From Erwinia sp. JUb26 (lineage in GTDB: Bacteria > Pseudomonadota > Gammaproteobacteria > Enterobacterales > Enterobacteriaceae), in NCBI RefSeq assembly GCF_003751505.1, contig NZ_RJVB01000001.1, positions 560,027 through 624,026 on the forward strand: a stretch of DNA of 64,000 nt. The letters run 5' to 3'. Position numbers and translations under genes: made by a program. Shown here in pieces: positions 43,159 to 53,162 of the stretch. The notes beneath the pieces are model-generated. The model saw only the letters and a program-made list of their open reading frames with translations, made no database searches and was not told the DNA's origin. The stretch's first letter is position 1, and each line of letters begins with the position of its first letter.

Positions 43159-43794
43159 TTACTCGTAGCACACGCCCGGATTTTCGGACAACAGCACGAA
43201 CTCCTGGGTATTCTTATCCAGCGCGCGGATCGCGCCGCTTTCAATGTCATAAACCCAGCCGTGCAGGTGTATTGTCTTATCACGCAGACCAACCGCCACG
43301 GACGGGTGCGTTTTGATGTTGTTCAGCTGTGCAATCACGTTTTCCTGCACCATCGCATTCACTTTCTCTACTTCAGTGGCGTAGGTTTTTTTCTCGACCA
43401 CCGCCTTCGCCGCATCAGAGTAGCGCAGCCAGTGCTGAACGGCAGGCATCGGATCCAGACACTGACAGGTAGCAATCGCTTTCATTGCACCGCAGTTAGA
43501 GTGGCCACAGATAACGATATCGGTTACGCCCAGGGCAACAACCGCATATTCGATAGTCGCAGAAACACCACCGGGCTCAGGACCGAAAGAGGGCACGATG
43601 TTGCCGGCATTGCGAATGACAAAGAGCTGTCCGGGTTCCTGCTGGGTGACCAGTTCAGGCACCAGACGGCTGTCGGAGCAGGAGATAAACAACGCTTTGG
43701 GATTCTGACTGGAAGCAAGGCTGCGGAATAATTCTTTCTGATTAGGGAAAACATCTTTCTGGAAATTCAGAAAACCTTCAACAATGTGCTGCAT
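43159..43794 (-). CDS. Beta-class carbonic anhydrase, CynT-like
   Basis: Interconverts CO2 and bicarbonate in the cytoplasm. Zinc ligands of the beta class are visible: Cys39 and the Asp41-Arg43 dyad in [11 protein letters not shown], then His and Cys in GHSNCGAM. The 211-residue chain follows E. coli CynT closely ([20 protein letters not shown]-like block, [16 protein letters not shown] end) and is closer to CynT than to Can. No cyanase gene (cynS) is nearby, so a cyanate role is not supported; supply of bicarbonate for carboxylases is more likely. Confidence 0.92.
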   Translation of the reverse strand: MQHIVEGFLNFQKDVFPNQKELFRSLASSQNPKALFISCSDSRLVPELVTQQEPGQLFVIRNAGNIVPSFGPEPGGVSATIEYAVVALGVTDIVICGHSNCGAMKAIATCQCLDPMPAVQHWLRYSDAAKAVVEKKTYATEVEKVNAMVQENVIAQLNNIKTHPSVAVGLRDKTIHLHGWVYDIESGAIRALDKNTQEFVLLSENPGVCYE

Positions 43795-44444
43795 AGCAGA
43801 TTTCTACCTTCTTTTATCGTGAAATATTATTCTGACACTGAAGCACTGCCGCGTGCAACATATCAGAAAAAACGGCACCCCAGCTTCCGCTGCAGGGGCA
43901 TCACTGACGGATAACGTCAGGTGATATCTTTCCACGAAATAGTATAGCGCGCAGCGCGCGATCTGCCGCTTCTTTGCCATCCGGTTAACATCCTACCATT
44001 ACCGCGATGGCGAACCCTTTGCATCTGCACTTTGTCGCATCGTTCAGCGATTGGACCTGAGGGCGCGAAAAACAGGTGATGCGGTTCATAAAAAATCCAA
44101 TTAGTTACAACATACATATTGAGTGATCAAAATCCAAAATGAAACATCGGCGTTGCCATCATTCAGGCAGCAGGTAAAAGGGCGGATAGTATCATCAGTT
44201 CCAGTTATGAGAGCATTAAAGGACATTCCGAAGAGTATGAGTATTTCGGTCCTGATATTTTGTCGATAAGTTAACCGGAAAAATAAACAGACTGAAACAA
44301 TATTGTCAATCCAGGAAAACCACAGGTAAAGAAACGAATGAATGGCGGATTATGACAGTAATGTCATTTTCATGTCAGCGTAAGAACAGGGTCGGTGAAA
44401 TATAATTATCCCATCAGAGAAAATGAATTCAAACGGGAGATTTT
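43795..44444. other. Gene-free stretch of 650 bases with a possible remnant
   Basis: No complete gene is seen. On the plus strand 44143-44274 stays open and reads NIGVAIIQAAGKRADSII at its start before ending FGPDILSIS, which looks like a protein fragment; the first part is reminiscent of universal-stress proteins but too short to assign. A CusR-type box lies at 44353-44366. The rest shows nothing I can support. Confidence 0.4.
44353..44366. promoter_or_regulatory. CusR/HprR-type box upstream of the DUF1471 gene
   Basis: TGACA-GTAA-TGTCA matches the published CusR box core TGACA-N4-TGTCA. A further TGTCA half-site follows at 44373-44377. It lies about 80 bases before the DUF1471 start, in the range of an activator site. 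Confidence 0.65.
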
Positions 44445-44699
44445 ATGAAAAAGCGTATTGCTATGACATTACTGACCGGCGCGCTGGTTATTTCATCGTT
44501 CGCCAACGCCGCGGAAGCGATTAATGATACCAGCGGCCGGGTGAAAATAGGAACGGTCTCCGTTTCCGGTGCGACCACCTTGTCAAATCTTGAAAACATG
44601 ATTCAGCGCGAAGCGGATAAACAGCATGCCAGCAGCTATAAAATCATCGCTGCCGGAGGCCATAATCTGCTGAGCGGGACGGCGATTATTTATCAGTAA
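44445..44699 (+). CDS. DUF1471 (YdgH/BhsA/McbA-like) periplasmic protein
   Basis: An 84-residue stress protein of the YdgH/BhsA/McbA family. Residues 1-22 are a signal peptide (MKKRIAMTLLTGALVISSFANA), and the mature part holds one DUF1471 domain (GTVSVSGATTLSNLENMIQREADKQ, then YKIIAAGGHNLLSGTAIIY). E. coli members respond to copper, peroxide, acid or biofilm cues. An AAACGGGAGA ribosome site precedes the ATG. The TGACA-N4-TGTCA box upstream links it to the two-component system at 45334-47411. A strong terminator follows. Confidence 0.9.
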   Translation: MKKRIAMTLLTGALVISSFANAAEAINDTSGRVKIGTVSVSGATTLSNLENMIQREADKQHASSYKIIAAGGHNLLSGTAIIYQ

Positions 44700-44730
44700 C
44701 CCGTTAAGTTAATTTCCATGTTGACCAAAG

Positions 44731-44757
44731 CCGGCCTGATTTTCAGGCCGGATTTTT
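44731..44757 (+). terminator. Terminator of the DUF1471 gene
   Basis: CCGGCCTGA and TCAGGCCGG pair around TTT and are followed by ATTTTTAT. On the reverse strand it could also stop the DoxX transcript. Confidence 0.85.
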
Positions 44758-44830
44758 ATCATCTGAATAGTGTTCATCGACTGGAAAACCGGTGGCCGCG
44801 ATGGCACACCGGGCTGCATACCGGCGCGGT

Positions 44831-45217
44831 TCAGTTGGCGCGATGACGATCGGGGGAGAACAGGGAGAAATAAAGCAGTCCGGCGATGATGCTCAGATTT
44901 TTACCAAAGGCGATAAACTGACTGCTCTGTTGAGCGCCGGTATAAAGCCAGAACTGATGGAACAGAATACTGGTGAGGAATACATAGACGATCCAAATAA
45001 GGGATACGGATTTAAGTCGATATCCGGTCAGAAAGCACAGACTGCCGCCCAGTTCAATAATAATCGCCACTACGATCATTAACTGACCAACCAGCGTATC
45101 CCCGAAAGGCGTTTTGGCCACGTTATCGGAAAAATGTAAAACCTTGCCCAGACCGCTGTAAATAAATAATGGGGTGATAATAATTCGGGCAATAATCAAC
45201 ACGGTTTTTTCGTACAT
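44831..45217 (-). CDS. DoxX-family membrane protein
   Basis: A 128-residue inner-membrane protein with four helices. The DoxX pattern is seen in RIIITPLFIYSGLGKVLHF at the N-terminus and LGGSLCFLTGYRLKSVSLIWIVYVFLTSILFH. Family members take part in redox or detoxification processes (for example with thiosulfate or thiol pathways) and are often stress-induced. It lies after the sensor kinase gene on the same strand with a near-perfect box (45299-45312) between them, so it is probably a target of that system. Confidence 0.85.
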   Translation of the reverse strand: MYEKTVLIIARIIITPLFIYSGLGKVLHFSDNVAKTPFGDTLVGQLMIVVAIIIELGGSLCFLTGYRLKSVSLIWIVYVFLTSILFHQFWLYTGAQQSSQFIAFGKNLSIIAGLLYFSLFSPDRHRAN

Positions 45218-45298
45218 GATAGATCCCTGTCTGCGAGGAGGCGTGAATATTCGCTATCATCCTCGCAAACCGGGACTGTCATTAACGTGACCGCTGGC

Positions 45299-45312
45299 TG
45301 ACAGTACCGTCA
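45299..45312. promoter_or_regulatory. CusR/HprR-type box upstream of the DoxX gene
   Basis: TGACA-GTAC-CGTCA differs from TGACA-N4-TGTCA at one base and has the same spacing. It lies 82 bases before the DoxX start and 21 bases after the kinase stop. Confidence 0.55.
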
Positions 45313-45333
45313 GGTTGCACTGATGGGGTCAGA

Positions 45334-46728
45334 TTAATCCGCGCGGTGGGATGACTGCAGGGTAAAACCAAAGGTATTAATGCCGTGACGGCTGTTAACA
45401 AAGACATCTCCGCCGTGCACCTGCGCGATCGCTTTAACAATCGACAGCCCCAGCCCGTGATTGCTGCTGCTCTGCGTTCGGGAACTGTCCACGCGATAAA
45501 AGCGTTCAAACAGGCGTTCGAGGTGATCGGATGCAATCTGCGCACCCTCATTCAGCACAGAAACCGAAATCAGCGTATCAGACTGCGTAATATTGATTTC
45601 AATGGTGCTTCCCTCGCGGGCGTAGCGCGATCCGTTGCTGAGCAGATTGGCCAGCGAGCGGGTAAACAATCTGCGATCGACGTGTGCCGTAGCGTCCCCG
45701 TTGATGCGTACCGACAAATTGCGTTCCGTCATGGACGGCTCAATATATTCCGCCGTTTTCTGCGATTCGTCATACAGGGAAACACAGGATAGCTGGGCAG
45801 AAAACTTGCCGGTCTGGGCATGGGAAAGGAACAGCATGTCATTAATAATGGATGACATACGTTCCAGCTCTTCCAGATTTGAACCCAGCACATTTTGCAA
45901 CTGTTCCACGCTGCGATCGCGTGAAAGCGCCAGCTGCGTCTGGCCAATCAGATTGGTTAACGGCGTTTTCAGCTCGTGCGCAACATCCGCATTAAAGCTT
46001 TCCAGCTGATCCCAGGCTTTCTCCTGGCGGGACAGCACGCCGTTAAAGGCTTCGGCCAGCGCGTGCAGCTCTTCAGGCAGCGAATCGATGCACAGCCGCT
46101 GCTTTTTCTTACCCGGTACCAACTGATGCGACTGTGCGCTCAGCGCCTTCACGGGTTTCATGCCCGCGCGGGAAATCCAGTAGCCCAGCAGCGCCACCAT
46201 AATCACCCCAAAGAAGGTGATAAACAGCAGCACGCGGGTGAACTCCTCCAGCGTGCCCATGTAGGGTGTGGAGTCGATCGCCACCACGTAACGAAGTGCG
46301 GGCCGATTGCCGCTGGCGGGCAGGGTGCGGGCTATCAGAAACAGCGGGCATTTTTTGGCATCGGGCAAATCGACCTTACTGAAGCCATCCTCCAGCGCTC
46401 TCAGATTCACCCCCTGTGGCACCGGCCCGCCAAGATGATAAAACGCGTCGTCACTGACAATCCAGTAGTGCACGCGTCCTCCCTCGGAGGTGGCGAGATT
46501 GACGAATTTCGCTTTCAGGATCTGCCAGTCGTAGGTCGATGTTCGGGAGACAATCATTGGCTCAACCAGCGAATAACGAAACTGCAGCTCGTTATGCATC
46601 TGTTTTTCCAGCGATTCCTGCAGCGTCACACGCAGGCACACGGCATAGGCCAGCGCCATGCTCACCGTGGCAACGGTAAACATTAACGTCAGACGGGCGG
46701 CGAGGGATTTCCTGAACAGATTAAGCAT
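45334..46728 (-). CDS. Sensor histidine kinase, CusS/HprS-like
   Basis: A 464-residue inner-membrane kinase of the heavy-metal sensor group (CusS, HprS/YedV). Helix 1 is near residues 12-30, a periplasmic sensor near 35-160, helix 2 near 165-185, then HAMP. The phospho-histidine is in FNADVAHELKTPLTNL, and the ATPase part has SLANLLSNGSRYA and HGLGLSIVKAIAQVHGG. The periplasmic loop lacks the histidine/methionine clusters of CusS that bind copper, so an oxidant or other signal is as likely. The gene starts five bases after the regulator stop. Confidence 0.92.
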   Translation of the reverse strand: MLNLFRKSLAARLTLMFTVATVSMALAYAVCLRVTLQESLEKQMHNELQFRYSLVEPMIVSRTSTYDWQILKAKFVNLATSEGGRVHYWIVSDDAFYHLGGPVPQGVNLRALEDGFSKVDLPDAKKCPLFLIARTLPASGNRPALRYVVAIDSTPYMGTLEEFTRVLLFITFFGVIMVALLGYWISRAGMKPVKALSAQSHQLVPGKKKQRLCIDSLPEELHALAEAFNGVLSRQEKAWDQLESFNADVAHELKTPLTNLIGQTQLALSRDRSVEQLQNVLGSNLEELERMSSIINDMLFLSHAQTGKFSAQLSCVSLYDESQKTAEYIEPSMTERNLSVRINGDATAHVDRRLFTRSLANLLSNGSRYAREGSTIEINITQSDTLISVSVLNEGAQIASDHLERLFERFYRVDSSRTQSSSNHGLGLSIVKAIAQVHGGDVFVNSRHGINTFGFTLQSSHRAD

Positions 46729-46733
46729 GGTGA

Positions 46734-47411
46734 TTAGTCCCGAAACTCAAGCACGTAGCCCATGCCGCGCACGGTGTGTAGCAGTTTGACCTCCCACGGT
46801 GCGTCGACCTTGGTCCGCAGTCGCTTGATGGCGACTTCAACGACGTTGGCATCGCTGTCAAAATTCATATCCCACACCTGCTCGGCGATCATCATTTTTG
46901 ACATCACCTGGCCCTGATGCCGCGCCAGAAGGCTGAGCAGGGCGAACTCTTTCTGGGTTAAATCAATCCGGTTGCCGTCACGGATCACCCGCCGCGCCAG
47001 CAAATCGATCGTCAGATCGTGAACCTGCAGATGGGCAATGTCGTAGCTGTCCATCGAACGGCGTCTTAGCAGTGCCTGCAATCGGGCGATCAGCTCGGTC
47101 AGCGAAAATGGTTTCGGCAGGTAGTCATCGGCACCCAGGCGCAGGCCTTTGACCCGTTCATCAAGCGAGCCGCGTGCGGAAAGCATCAGCACCGGTGTTC
47201 TTTTGCTCTCGCGCAGGCTGGCCAGCATTTCATAGCCGTCGATCACCGGCAGCATGACATCAAGGATAATCGCGTCGTAATCGTATTCGACGGCCAGAAA
47301 CAGGCCGTCTCTGCCGTCATGGGCGGTGTCGACGACAAATCCCTGTTCTCGCAGCGCCATAGTGATATAGGAAGACGTTTTGATTTCGTCCTCTACCAGC
47401 AGTATTTTCAT
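46734..47411 (-). CDS. OmpR-family response regulator, CusR/HprR-like
   Basis: A 225-residue regulator. The receiver domain has phospho-acceptor Asp51 in IILDVMLP and the lysine in DDYLPKPFS; the C-terminal winged helix has LTQKEFALLSLLARHQGQV, the segment MNFDSDANVVEVAIKRLRTKVD and VRGMGYVLE. The MNFDSD and KLLHTVRGMGY blocks are shared with CusR and HprR of E. coli, which both bind TGACA-N4-TGTCA. Exactly that sequence sits 80 bases upstream of the start (47491-47504), so the gene is probably autoregulated. It precedes its kinase. Confidence 0.93.
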   Translation of the reverse strand: MKILLVEDEIKTSSYITMALREQGFVVDTAHDGRDGLFLAVEYDYDAIILDVMLPVIDGYEMLASLRESKRTPVLMLSARGSLDERVKGLRLGADDYLPKPFSLTELIARLQALLRRRSMDSYDIAHLQVHDLTIDLLARRVIRDGNRIDLTQKEFALLSLLARHQGQVMSKMMIAEQVWDMNFDSDANVVEVAIKRLRTKVDAPWEVKLLHTVRGMGYVLEFRD

Positions 47412-47490
47412 GATCGGATGCTTCTCTGTTCTTGCCCGGTTTACGGCGGCTATTATAAAGACTGCACCGGTCTGCTGGCTGACTATTTGC

Positions 47491-47504
47491 TGACATTTTT
47501 GTCA
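47491..47504. promoter_or_regulatory. CusR/HprR-type box upstream of the response regulator
   Basis: TGACA-TTTT-TGTCA, perfect in both arms, and extended to CTGACATTTTTGTCAG. It lies 80 bases before the response regulator start and 39 bases from the end of the MFS gene. Confidence 0.7.
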
Positions 47505-47542
47505 GCAAAATAACCCTGAGTGCTCACCCGGTTTGCGGTCTT

Positions 47543-48748
47543 TTACTGCGTATTGTCGCCAGGATGCGACCGAGTGCTCTTCCTCCCCAGCGCCATCAGA
47601 CCACTCAGCAGAGTAAATACCGTCATAATTCCGACCATCGCCCACGGCGTGCCGTTATTCAGCCATGCCAGCATCAGCGATGAGATAATGCCGCTGCCGT
47701 ACTGCAAAGCGCCGATCAGCGCCGAAGCCGAACCGGCGTTACCGGGCACCGCATCCAACGCTGCGGCGGTTGCCGAGGCGGCAATAATGCCGTTCATCGA
47801 GAAGAAGACGAAGATACAGGCGGCCATCGCTATCATCCCGGCGGGGAAGATTTCCAGCGTCAGACACATCAGCACGGCCATTACGCTAGCAACCGTCGCG
47901 GCGGTCTTCAGCATCTGCTCCAGAGGGAAGCGCTGAACGAGCCGCTTATTGATAAAACTCATGCCCACCACGCCAATAATGTTGACCGCAAACAGCCAGC
48001 CGTAGTGCTGAGGATCCACGCCGAACCCGCTGATGTAGACCGAAGGTGAACCGACGATAAAGGCATAGACCGCCACATAGTAAAAAGTCACACACAGCGT
48101 GTACCGCATAAAGCTGCGGTTTTTCAGCAGTTGCAGATAGGTGGCAAACGCGCCGCCGAGCGAAGCACCGCGGCGTTTTTCCGGCGGCAGGGTTTCCGGC
48201 AGCCATAACAGCGCCACAAACATCAGTACACCTACGGCGGATAGGCACCAGAAAATCACCGGCCAGTGCGAATAGCGGATAATTTGCCCGCCGAGCAGCG
48301 GGCCGGCAATCGGCGCGATGGCCATGACGATAATCAGCGTAGAAAGCATCTGCGCCGCACGCGTGCGGCTAAACAGATCGCGGATCATCGCGCGCGCCAG
48401 CATCGGCCCGGTGCAGGCACCGGCGGCCTGAAATACGCGCCAGAAAACGATTTGATGCATCTCGGTAGACAGGGCGCAGCCCGCCGAACCGACGGTAAAC
48501 AGGATCATGCCAATATAAAGCGGCCGTTTGCGGCCAAACCGATCGCTGATCGGCCCCCAGACCAGCTGGGCAACAGCAAAACCGATCAGAAAACCGGTCA
48601 CGGTTAGTGCAGCATCGCCGTGCAGCGAACGGGACATCTCCGGCATCGCGGGCAGATAAATATCCGTCGACAGCGAGGTAAACGCCATCAGCGCGCTAAG
48701 GATGGCAATAAAGGCGATGCCGGTTTTGGCACGGGTGGAATCATTCAC
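47543..48748 (-). CDS. Bcr/CflA-family multidrug exporter
   Basis: A 401-residue, 12-helix MFS drug/proton antiporter. The N-terminal signature STDIYLPAMPEM is the Bcr/CflA hallmark, followed by GPISDRFGRKRPLYIG (loop 2-3) and a helix 4/5 motif GACTGPMLARAMIRDL. Members export bicyclomycin, chloramphenicol, sulfonamides or cysteine. It lies 77 bases after the RND pump gene on the same strand, with a hairpin in between, so it may be read at lower level from the same operon. Confidence 0.9.
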   Translation of the reverse strand: MNDSTRAKTGIAFIAILSALMAFTSLSTDIYLPAMPEMSRSLHGDAALTVTGFLIGFAVAQLVWGPISDRFGRKRPLYIGMILFTVGSAGCALSTEMHQIVFWRVFQAAGACTGPMLARAMIRDLFSRTRAAQMLSTLIIVMAIAPIAGPLLGGQIIRYSHWPVIFWCLSAVGVLMFVALLWLPETLPPEKRRGASLGGAFATYLQLLKNRSFMRYTLCVTFYYVAVYAFIVGSPSVYISGFGVDPQHYGWLFAVNIIGVVGMSFINKRLVQRFPLEQMLKTAATVASVMAVLMCLTLEIFPAGMIAMAACIFVFFSMNGIIAASATAAALDAVPGNAGSASALIGALQYGSGIISSLMLAWLNNGTPWAMVGIMTVFTLLSGLMALGRKSTRSHPGDNTQ

Positions 48749-48777
48749 GTGGGTTGTCTCGTTAAGTCATAAGAAGT

Positions 48778-48814
48778 GACCGGCAGTGGCGGGAAACCCG
48801 AACGGCTGCCGGTC
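48778..48814 (-). terminator. Hairpin between the RND pump and Bcr/CflA genes
   Basis: GACCGGCAG (48778-48786) and CTGCCGGTC (48806-48814) form a nine-pair stem between the two genes. On the minus strand only a weak T run follows, so it may attenuate rather than end transcription. Confidence 0.5.
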
Positions 48815-48825
48815 AACAGGGTGAA

Positions 48826-51800
48826 TCAGGCGTCGTCGTCTTCGCCGCGCGCTTTGCCGCCGAAGCGGTTATGCACCACCACAAAGAACAGCGGAACGAA
48901 ATACACCGCCAGCAGGGTTGCCGCGACCATCCCGCCGATAACGCCCGTGCCAACCGCGTTCTGCGCGCCGCTTCCGGCGCCGGTGCTGATGGCCAGCGGC
49001 AGTACGCCGAGGATAAAGGCCAGCGAGGTCATCAGGATGGGCCTTAGCCGCATACGCGCAGCCTCCAGCGTGGCTTCGATCACGCCTTTGCCTTCTTTTT
49101 CGATCAGATCTTTCGCGAATTCGACGATCAAAATGGCGTTTTTCGCCGACAGTCCGATAGTGGTTAACAAACCCACCACGAAATAGACATCGTTATTCAG
49201 CCCGCGCAGCAGGGTGGCGACCAGCGCGCCGAACACGCCGAGCGGCACCACCAGCATTACCGAAAACGGCACCGACCAGCTTTCGTACAGCGCCGCCAGG
49301 CACAGAAACACCACAATCAGTGAGAGCGCATACAGGGCCGGAGCCTGTTCCCCGGTCATCCGCTCCTGATATGACATCCCGGTCCAGTCAAAGCCAATGC
49401 CCTCGGGCAGCTGCTGCGCCAGCTGTTCCATCAGCGCCATTGCTTCACCGGAGCTTTTCCCTGCGGCGGGCTGGCCGAGTATCTCCACCGCTGACAGGCC
49501 GTTATAGCGCTCCAGGCGCGGCGAGCCGTAAATCCACTCCGCCGTAGAGAAGCTGGCAAACGGCACCATCTTGCCGTTGGCCGCGCGCACGAACCAGTTA
49601 TCAAGATCCTGCGGCAGCATGCGCCAGCGGGCATCGGCCATCACATAGACTTTTTTGACCCGGCCGCTGTCAATAAAGTCATTGACGTAGTTGCCGCCCC
49701 ACGCCGTGCTCAGGGTGCTGTTGATGTCCGTCAAATCCACCCCGAGCGCGGTGGCCTTTTCTTCATCAATATTCAGTTTGAACTGCGGGCTGTCCTCCAT
49801 GCCGTTAGCGCGGACCGCCGTCAGCGTCTCCGGGTGCTGACGCGCCAGGTCGAGCAGGGCATTCCGCGCCTGTAGCAGTTTTTCATGGCCAAGCCCGGCC
49901 TGGTCGATCAGCTCGAAGTCAAAGCCGGTGGCGTTACCTAGTGCGATAATCGGCGGCAGATTAAACGCCACCACGCTGCCGTCCATAATCTGACTGAAGG
50001 CCCTGGAAGCACGGCTGACAATGCCATCCACCTTATTGTCATCGCCCGCGCGTTCGGACCAGTCCTTCAGGCCGATAAAGGCGATACCGACATTCTGTCC
50101 GCGCCCGGCAAAGCCGAAGCCGTTCACCGTCAGCACGTTCTCAACGTTGTCTTTTTCCTCGTTGAGATAGTAGTCACTGACGCGATCCAGCACAGCCTGC
50201 GTGCGTTCCTGAGTTGCCCCGGCGGGCAGGATCGCCTGCGTTGCCAGCACGCCCTGATCCTCCGAGGGCAGGAAGGAGGTCGGTAAGCGCACAAACAGCA
50301 GCGCCATCCCCGCCACCAGCACGCCGTAGATCAGCAGATAGCGGCCGCTGCGGTGCAGCATACGCGCGACCGAGCTGCTGTAGTGCTGCGTGCTCTGCTC
50401 AAATTTGCGGTTAAACCAGCCAAACAGACCGCGTTTCTGCCCGTGTTCGCCCGGCTTCAGCGGTTTGAGCAGGGTGACGCACAGGGCCGGGGTGAGGATC
50501 AGCGCCACCAGCACCGAGAGCACCATGGCCGACACGATAGTGATTGAGAACTGACGGTAGATAACCCCGGTGCTGCCGCCGAAGAACGCCATAGGCACAA
50601 ATACCGCGGAGAGCACCAGCGCGATGCCGACCAGCGCCCCCTGGATCTGCCCCATCGATTTGCGCGTGGCCGCCTTCGGCTTCAGGCCTTCTTCCGCCAT
50701 CACCCGCTCGACGTTTTCCACCACCACAATCGCGTCATCGACCAGCAGACCAATCGCCAGCACCATGCCGAACATCGTCAGCGTATTAATCGAATAGCCA
50801 AACGCGCTGAGGATGGCAAACGTCCCCGACAGCACCACCGGCACCGCAATCGTGGGGATTAACGTGGCGCGGAAGCTTTGCAGGAACAGGTACATCACCA
50901 GAAACACCAGCACGATGGCTTCAATCAGCGTTTTCACCACTTCATTGATCGAAATACTGATAAAAGGCGTGGTGTCATACGGATACACCACCTTCAGCCC
51001 CTGCGGGAAGAGGGGCTTCAGCGTGTTGATCCGTTCGCGGATGGCGTTTGCCGTATCCAGCGCATTCGCGCCGGTCGCCAGCTGAATACCGAGCGCCGAG
51101 GCGGGTTTACCGTTGATCTTCACCACAAAGTTGTAGTTTTCGCCACCGCGCTCAATGCGCGCTACGTCGTGCAGCCTGACCTGCGAACCGTCGGCGTTAA
51201 CCTTCATCAGAATATTGCCGAACGCCTCCGGGGAGGTCAGCCGGGTCTGCGCGATGATCGACGCATTAAGCTGCTGCCCCTTCACCGGCGGCGCACCGCC
51301 AAGCTGACCGGCGGCAATCTGGGCGTTCTGCGCGCGGATCCGTGCAATAACATCCACCGGCGTCACCTGGTAGTTATTCAGCTTGTTAGGATCCAGCCAG
51401 ATGCGCATGGCGTACTGCGAGCCGAACAACGTGGTATCACCCACGCCGTTGATGCGGCTGATGGGATCTTTCAGGTTAGTCGCCACGTAATCGGCGATAT
51501 CTTCCATGCTCATCCGGCCAGTGTCATCGACGAAGCCCGGCACCAGGAAGAACACGCTGGAAGATTTACGCACCGTAATACCCTGCTGCTGAACCTCCTG
51601 CGGCAGCAGCGGCGTGGCAAGCTGAAGCTTGTTCTGCACCTGAACCTGGGCGATATCCGCATCGGTGCCGTTTTCAAACGACAGCGTCAGCTGCAGCGTG
51701 CCGGAAGAGTCGCTGGTCGAGGACATATACATCAGCCCGTCGAGCCCACTCATATTCTGCTCAATCACCTGGGTAACGCTGTTTTGCAGGGTAGTGGCAT

Positions 51801-51957
51801 CGGCACCAGGATAGGTGGCACGGATTTGCACGGCGGTGGGGGCCACATCGGGGTACTGTTCCACAGGCATCTTAAGCAGGGAAATGCCCCCGGCGAGCAT
51901 GACAATAATTGCCAGAACCCAGGCAAAAACGGGGCGATCGATAAAGAATCTGGACAT
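48826..51957 (-). CDS. RND multidrug efflux pump, AcrB-like
   Basis: The 1043-residue inner-membrane trimer subunit of a tripartite drug pump. It closely follows AcrB (1049): [24 protein letters not shown] at the N-terminus, the proton-relay aspartates in [20 protein letters not shown] (helix 4), and [14 protein letters not shown]. Periplasmic loops are present in both halves. Substrates are probably broad. Its ATG overlaps the adaptor stop by one base. No TolC gene is in the operon, so a TolC from elsewhere must be used. It is an AcrB/AcrF-type paralogue; the exact orthologue is not decided here. Confidence 0.94.
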   Translation of the reverse strand: MSRFFIDRPVFAWVLAIIVMLAGGISLLKMPVEQYPDVAPTAVQIRATYPGADATTLQNSVTQVIEQNMSGLDGLMYMSSTSDSSGTLQLTLSFENGTDADIAQVQVQNKLQLATPLLPQEVQQQGITVRKSSSVFFLVPGFVDDTGRMSMEDIADYVATNLKDPISRINGVGDTTLFGSQYAMRIWLDPNKLNNYQVTPVDVIARIRAQNAQIAAGQLGGAPPVKGQQLNASIIAQTRLTSPEAFGNILMKVNADGSQVRLHDVARIERGGENYNFVVKINGKPASALGIQLATGANALDTANAIRERINTLKPLFPQGLKVVYPYDTTPFISISINEVVKTLIEAIVLVFLVMYLFLQSFRATLIPTIAVPVVLSGTFAILSAFGYSINTLTMFGMVLAIGLLVDDAIVVVENVERVMAEEGLKPKAATRKSMGQIQGALVGIALVLSAVFVPMAFFGGSTGVIYRQFSITIVSAMVLSVLVALILTPALCVTLLKPLKPGEHGQKRGLFGWFNRKFEQSTQHYSSSVARMLHRSGRYLLIYGVLVAGMALLFVRLPTSFLPSEDQGVLATQAILPAGATQERTQAVLDRVSDYYLNEEKDNVENVLTVNGFGFAGRGQNVGIAFIGLKDWSERAGDDNKVDGIVSRASRAFSQIMDGSVVAFNLPPIIALGNATGFDFELIDQAGLGHEKLLQARNALLDLARQHPETLTAVRANGMEDSPQFKLNIDEEKATALGVDLTDINSTLSTAWGGNYVNDFIDSGRVKKVYVMADARWRMLPQDLDNWFVRAANGKMVPFASFSTAEWIYGSPRLERYNGLSAVEILGQPAAGKSSGEAMALMEQLAQQLPEGIGFDWTGMSYQERMTGEQAPALYALSLIVVFLCLAALYESWSVPFSVMLVVPLGVFGALVATLLRGLNNDVYFVVGLLTTIGLSAKNAILIVEFAKDLIEKEGKGVIEATLEAARMRLRPILMTSLAFILGVLPLAISTGAGSGAQNAVGTGVIGGMVAATLLAVYFVPLFFVVVHNRFGGKARGEDDDA

Positions 51958-53120
51958 CAGTTAGCCCCTTCCGTTGGCGTGGCGGCAATATCCACCGGAT
52001 TAACCTGCATTCCGGGCTGCGCGCGCTGTAGCCCGGAAACAATCACTCGCTCACCGGACGTCAGGCCGCTGGTGACCCTCCAGCGATCGGCGAAAGCCGT
52101 TGAAACGGTGAGATGGCGAACCTCAACGCGGTTATCGCGGCCCACGACCAGTGCGGTCGCTTCGCCGCGCGGGGTGCGGCTGACCGCACGCTGCGGAACG
52201 GTCAGCCCCTGTAGATCGCTGCCCATATCGATACGCGCCCGCACAAACATGCCCGGCAGCAGCTGGCGATCGGGGTTAGGCACAATCGCGCGCAGGGTAA
52301 TTGCGCCGGTGGTCTGGTCAACGGTAACGTCCGAAAACGCCAGCGTTCCGGGATGCGGATACTGTGAGCCATCGCTGAGGATCACGCTGACCGGAACGTT
52401 ACCGGAATGGCGCTGCAGCCTGCCGGAAGCCAGTTCCTGCTGCAGACGCAGAAATTCCTGGCTCGACTGCGTCACATCCAGATACAGCGGATCAAGCTGC
52501 TGCACCGTGGCCAGCGCATCACTCTGCTGCTCCTGCACCAGCGCGCCTTCGGTGACGGAAGAACGCCCGATCCTGCCGTTAAGCGGCGAGGTGACCGTGG
52601 TACGTGCCAGATTAATCCGCGCCGTTTCCTGAGCCGCGCTGGCGGTCTCCACCGCAGCACGCGACTCTGCTGCCGTTGCCTCCGCCTGGTCGAAGTCCTG
52701 GCGGCTAACGTACTGTGCACCGATCAGCGAGCGATAGCGTGCAAAGGTCACCTGCGCCAGCTGTGCGTTAGCCCTGGCCTGTGCCAGCGCGGCGACCGCG
52801 CGGTTGAATTCGGCGCGCAGGGGAGCGGGGTCGATCTGATAAAGCGACTGGCCGGTGACAACGTCACTGCCTTCGGTGAAAAGACGCCGCAAAATAATGC
52901 CGGAAACCTGCGGACGCACTTCCGCAATGCGATACGCCAGAATGCGCCCCGGCAGCTCCGACGTGACCGGAAGCGACTGCGTGGCCAGCGTGGTCACCTG
53001 CACTTCAGGGACCTCTTTTGCCGGGGGGGCGTTAACGGATGAATCATCACAGCCGGTTAGATTTAAAGCGAACAGCGCGCATAGCAAAGCCAGAGGCTTA
53101 ATTGCCACGTTGATGGGCAT
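51957..53120 (-). CDS. Periplasmic adaptor of the RND pump, AcrA-like
   Basis: A 387-residue membrane-fusion lipoprotein. The signal ends in the lipobox LTGC (residues 21-24), so it is anchored to the inner membrane. The lipoyl/hairpin part contains [20 protein letters not shown] and a coiled-coil hairpin about residues 95-170, and the barrel part [16 protein letters not shown]. These are standard AcrA/MexA features. The gene is 42 bases after the MarA-like gene and overlaps the pump gene by one base, so the three form one operon. Confidence 0.93.
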   Translation of the reverse strand: MPINVAIKPLALLCALFALNLTGCDDSSVNAPPAKEVPEVQVTTLATQSLPVTSELPGRILAYRIAEVRPQVSGIILRRLFTEGSDVVTGQSLYQIDPAPLRAEFNRAVAALAQARANAQLAQVTFARYRSLIGAQYVSRQDFDQAEATAAESRAAVETASAAQETARINLARTTVTSPLNGRIGRSSVTEGALVQEQQSDALATVQQLDPLYLDVTQSSQEFLRLQQELASGRLQRHSGNVPVSVILSDGSQYPHPGTLAFSDVTVDQTTGAITLRAIVPNPDRQLLPGMFVRARIDMGSDLQGLTVPQRAVSRTPRGEATALVVGRDNRVEVRHLTVSTAFADRWRVTSGLTSGERVIVSGLQRAQPGMQVNPVDIAATPTEGAN

Positions 53121-53162
53121 TATTATTTTCTCCCGGAAGCCGGTATTAAGAGAGGAATAACC

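Noticed and set aside
43917..44117. 66-codon minus-strand frame in the gene-poor stretch
   Set aside because: No ribosome site, basic and unlike known proteins.
50878..52632. 584-codon open frame on the plus strand across the RND pump and adaptor genes
   Set aside because: Shadow frame opposite two recognised efflux genes that overlap by one base; Arg/His-rich sequence with no domain.
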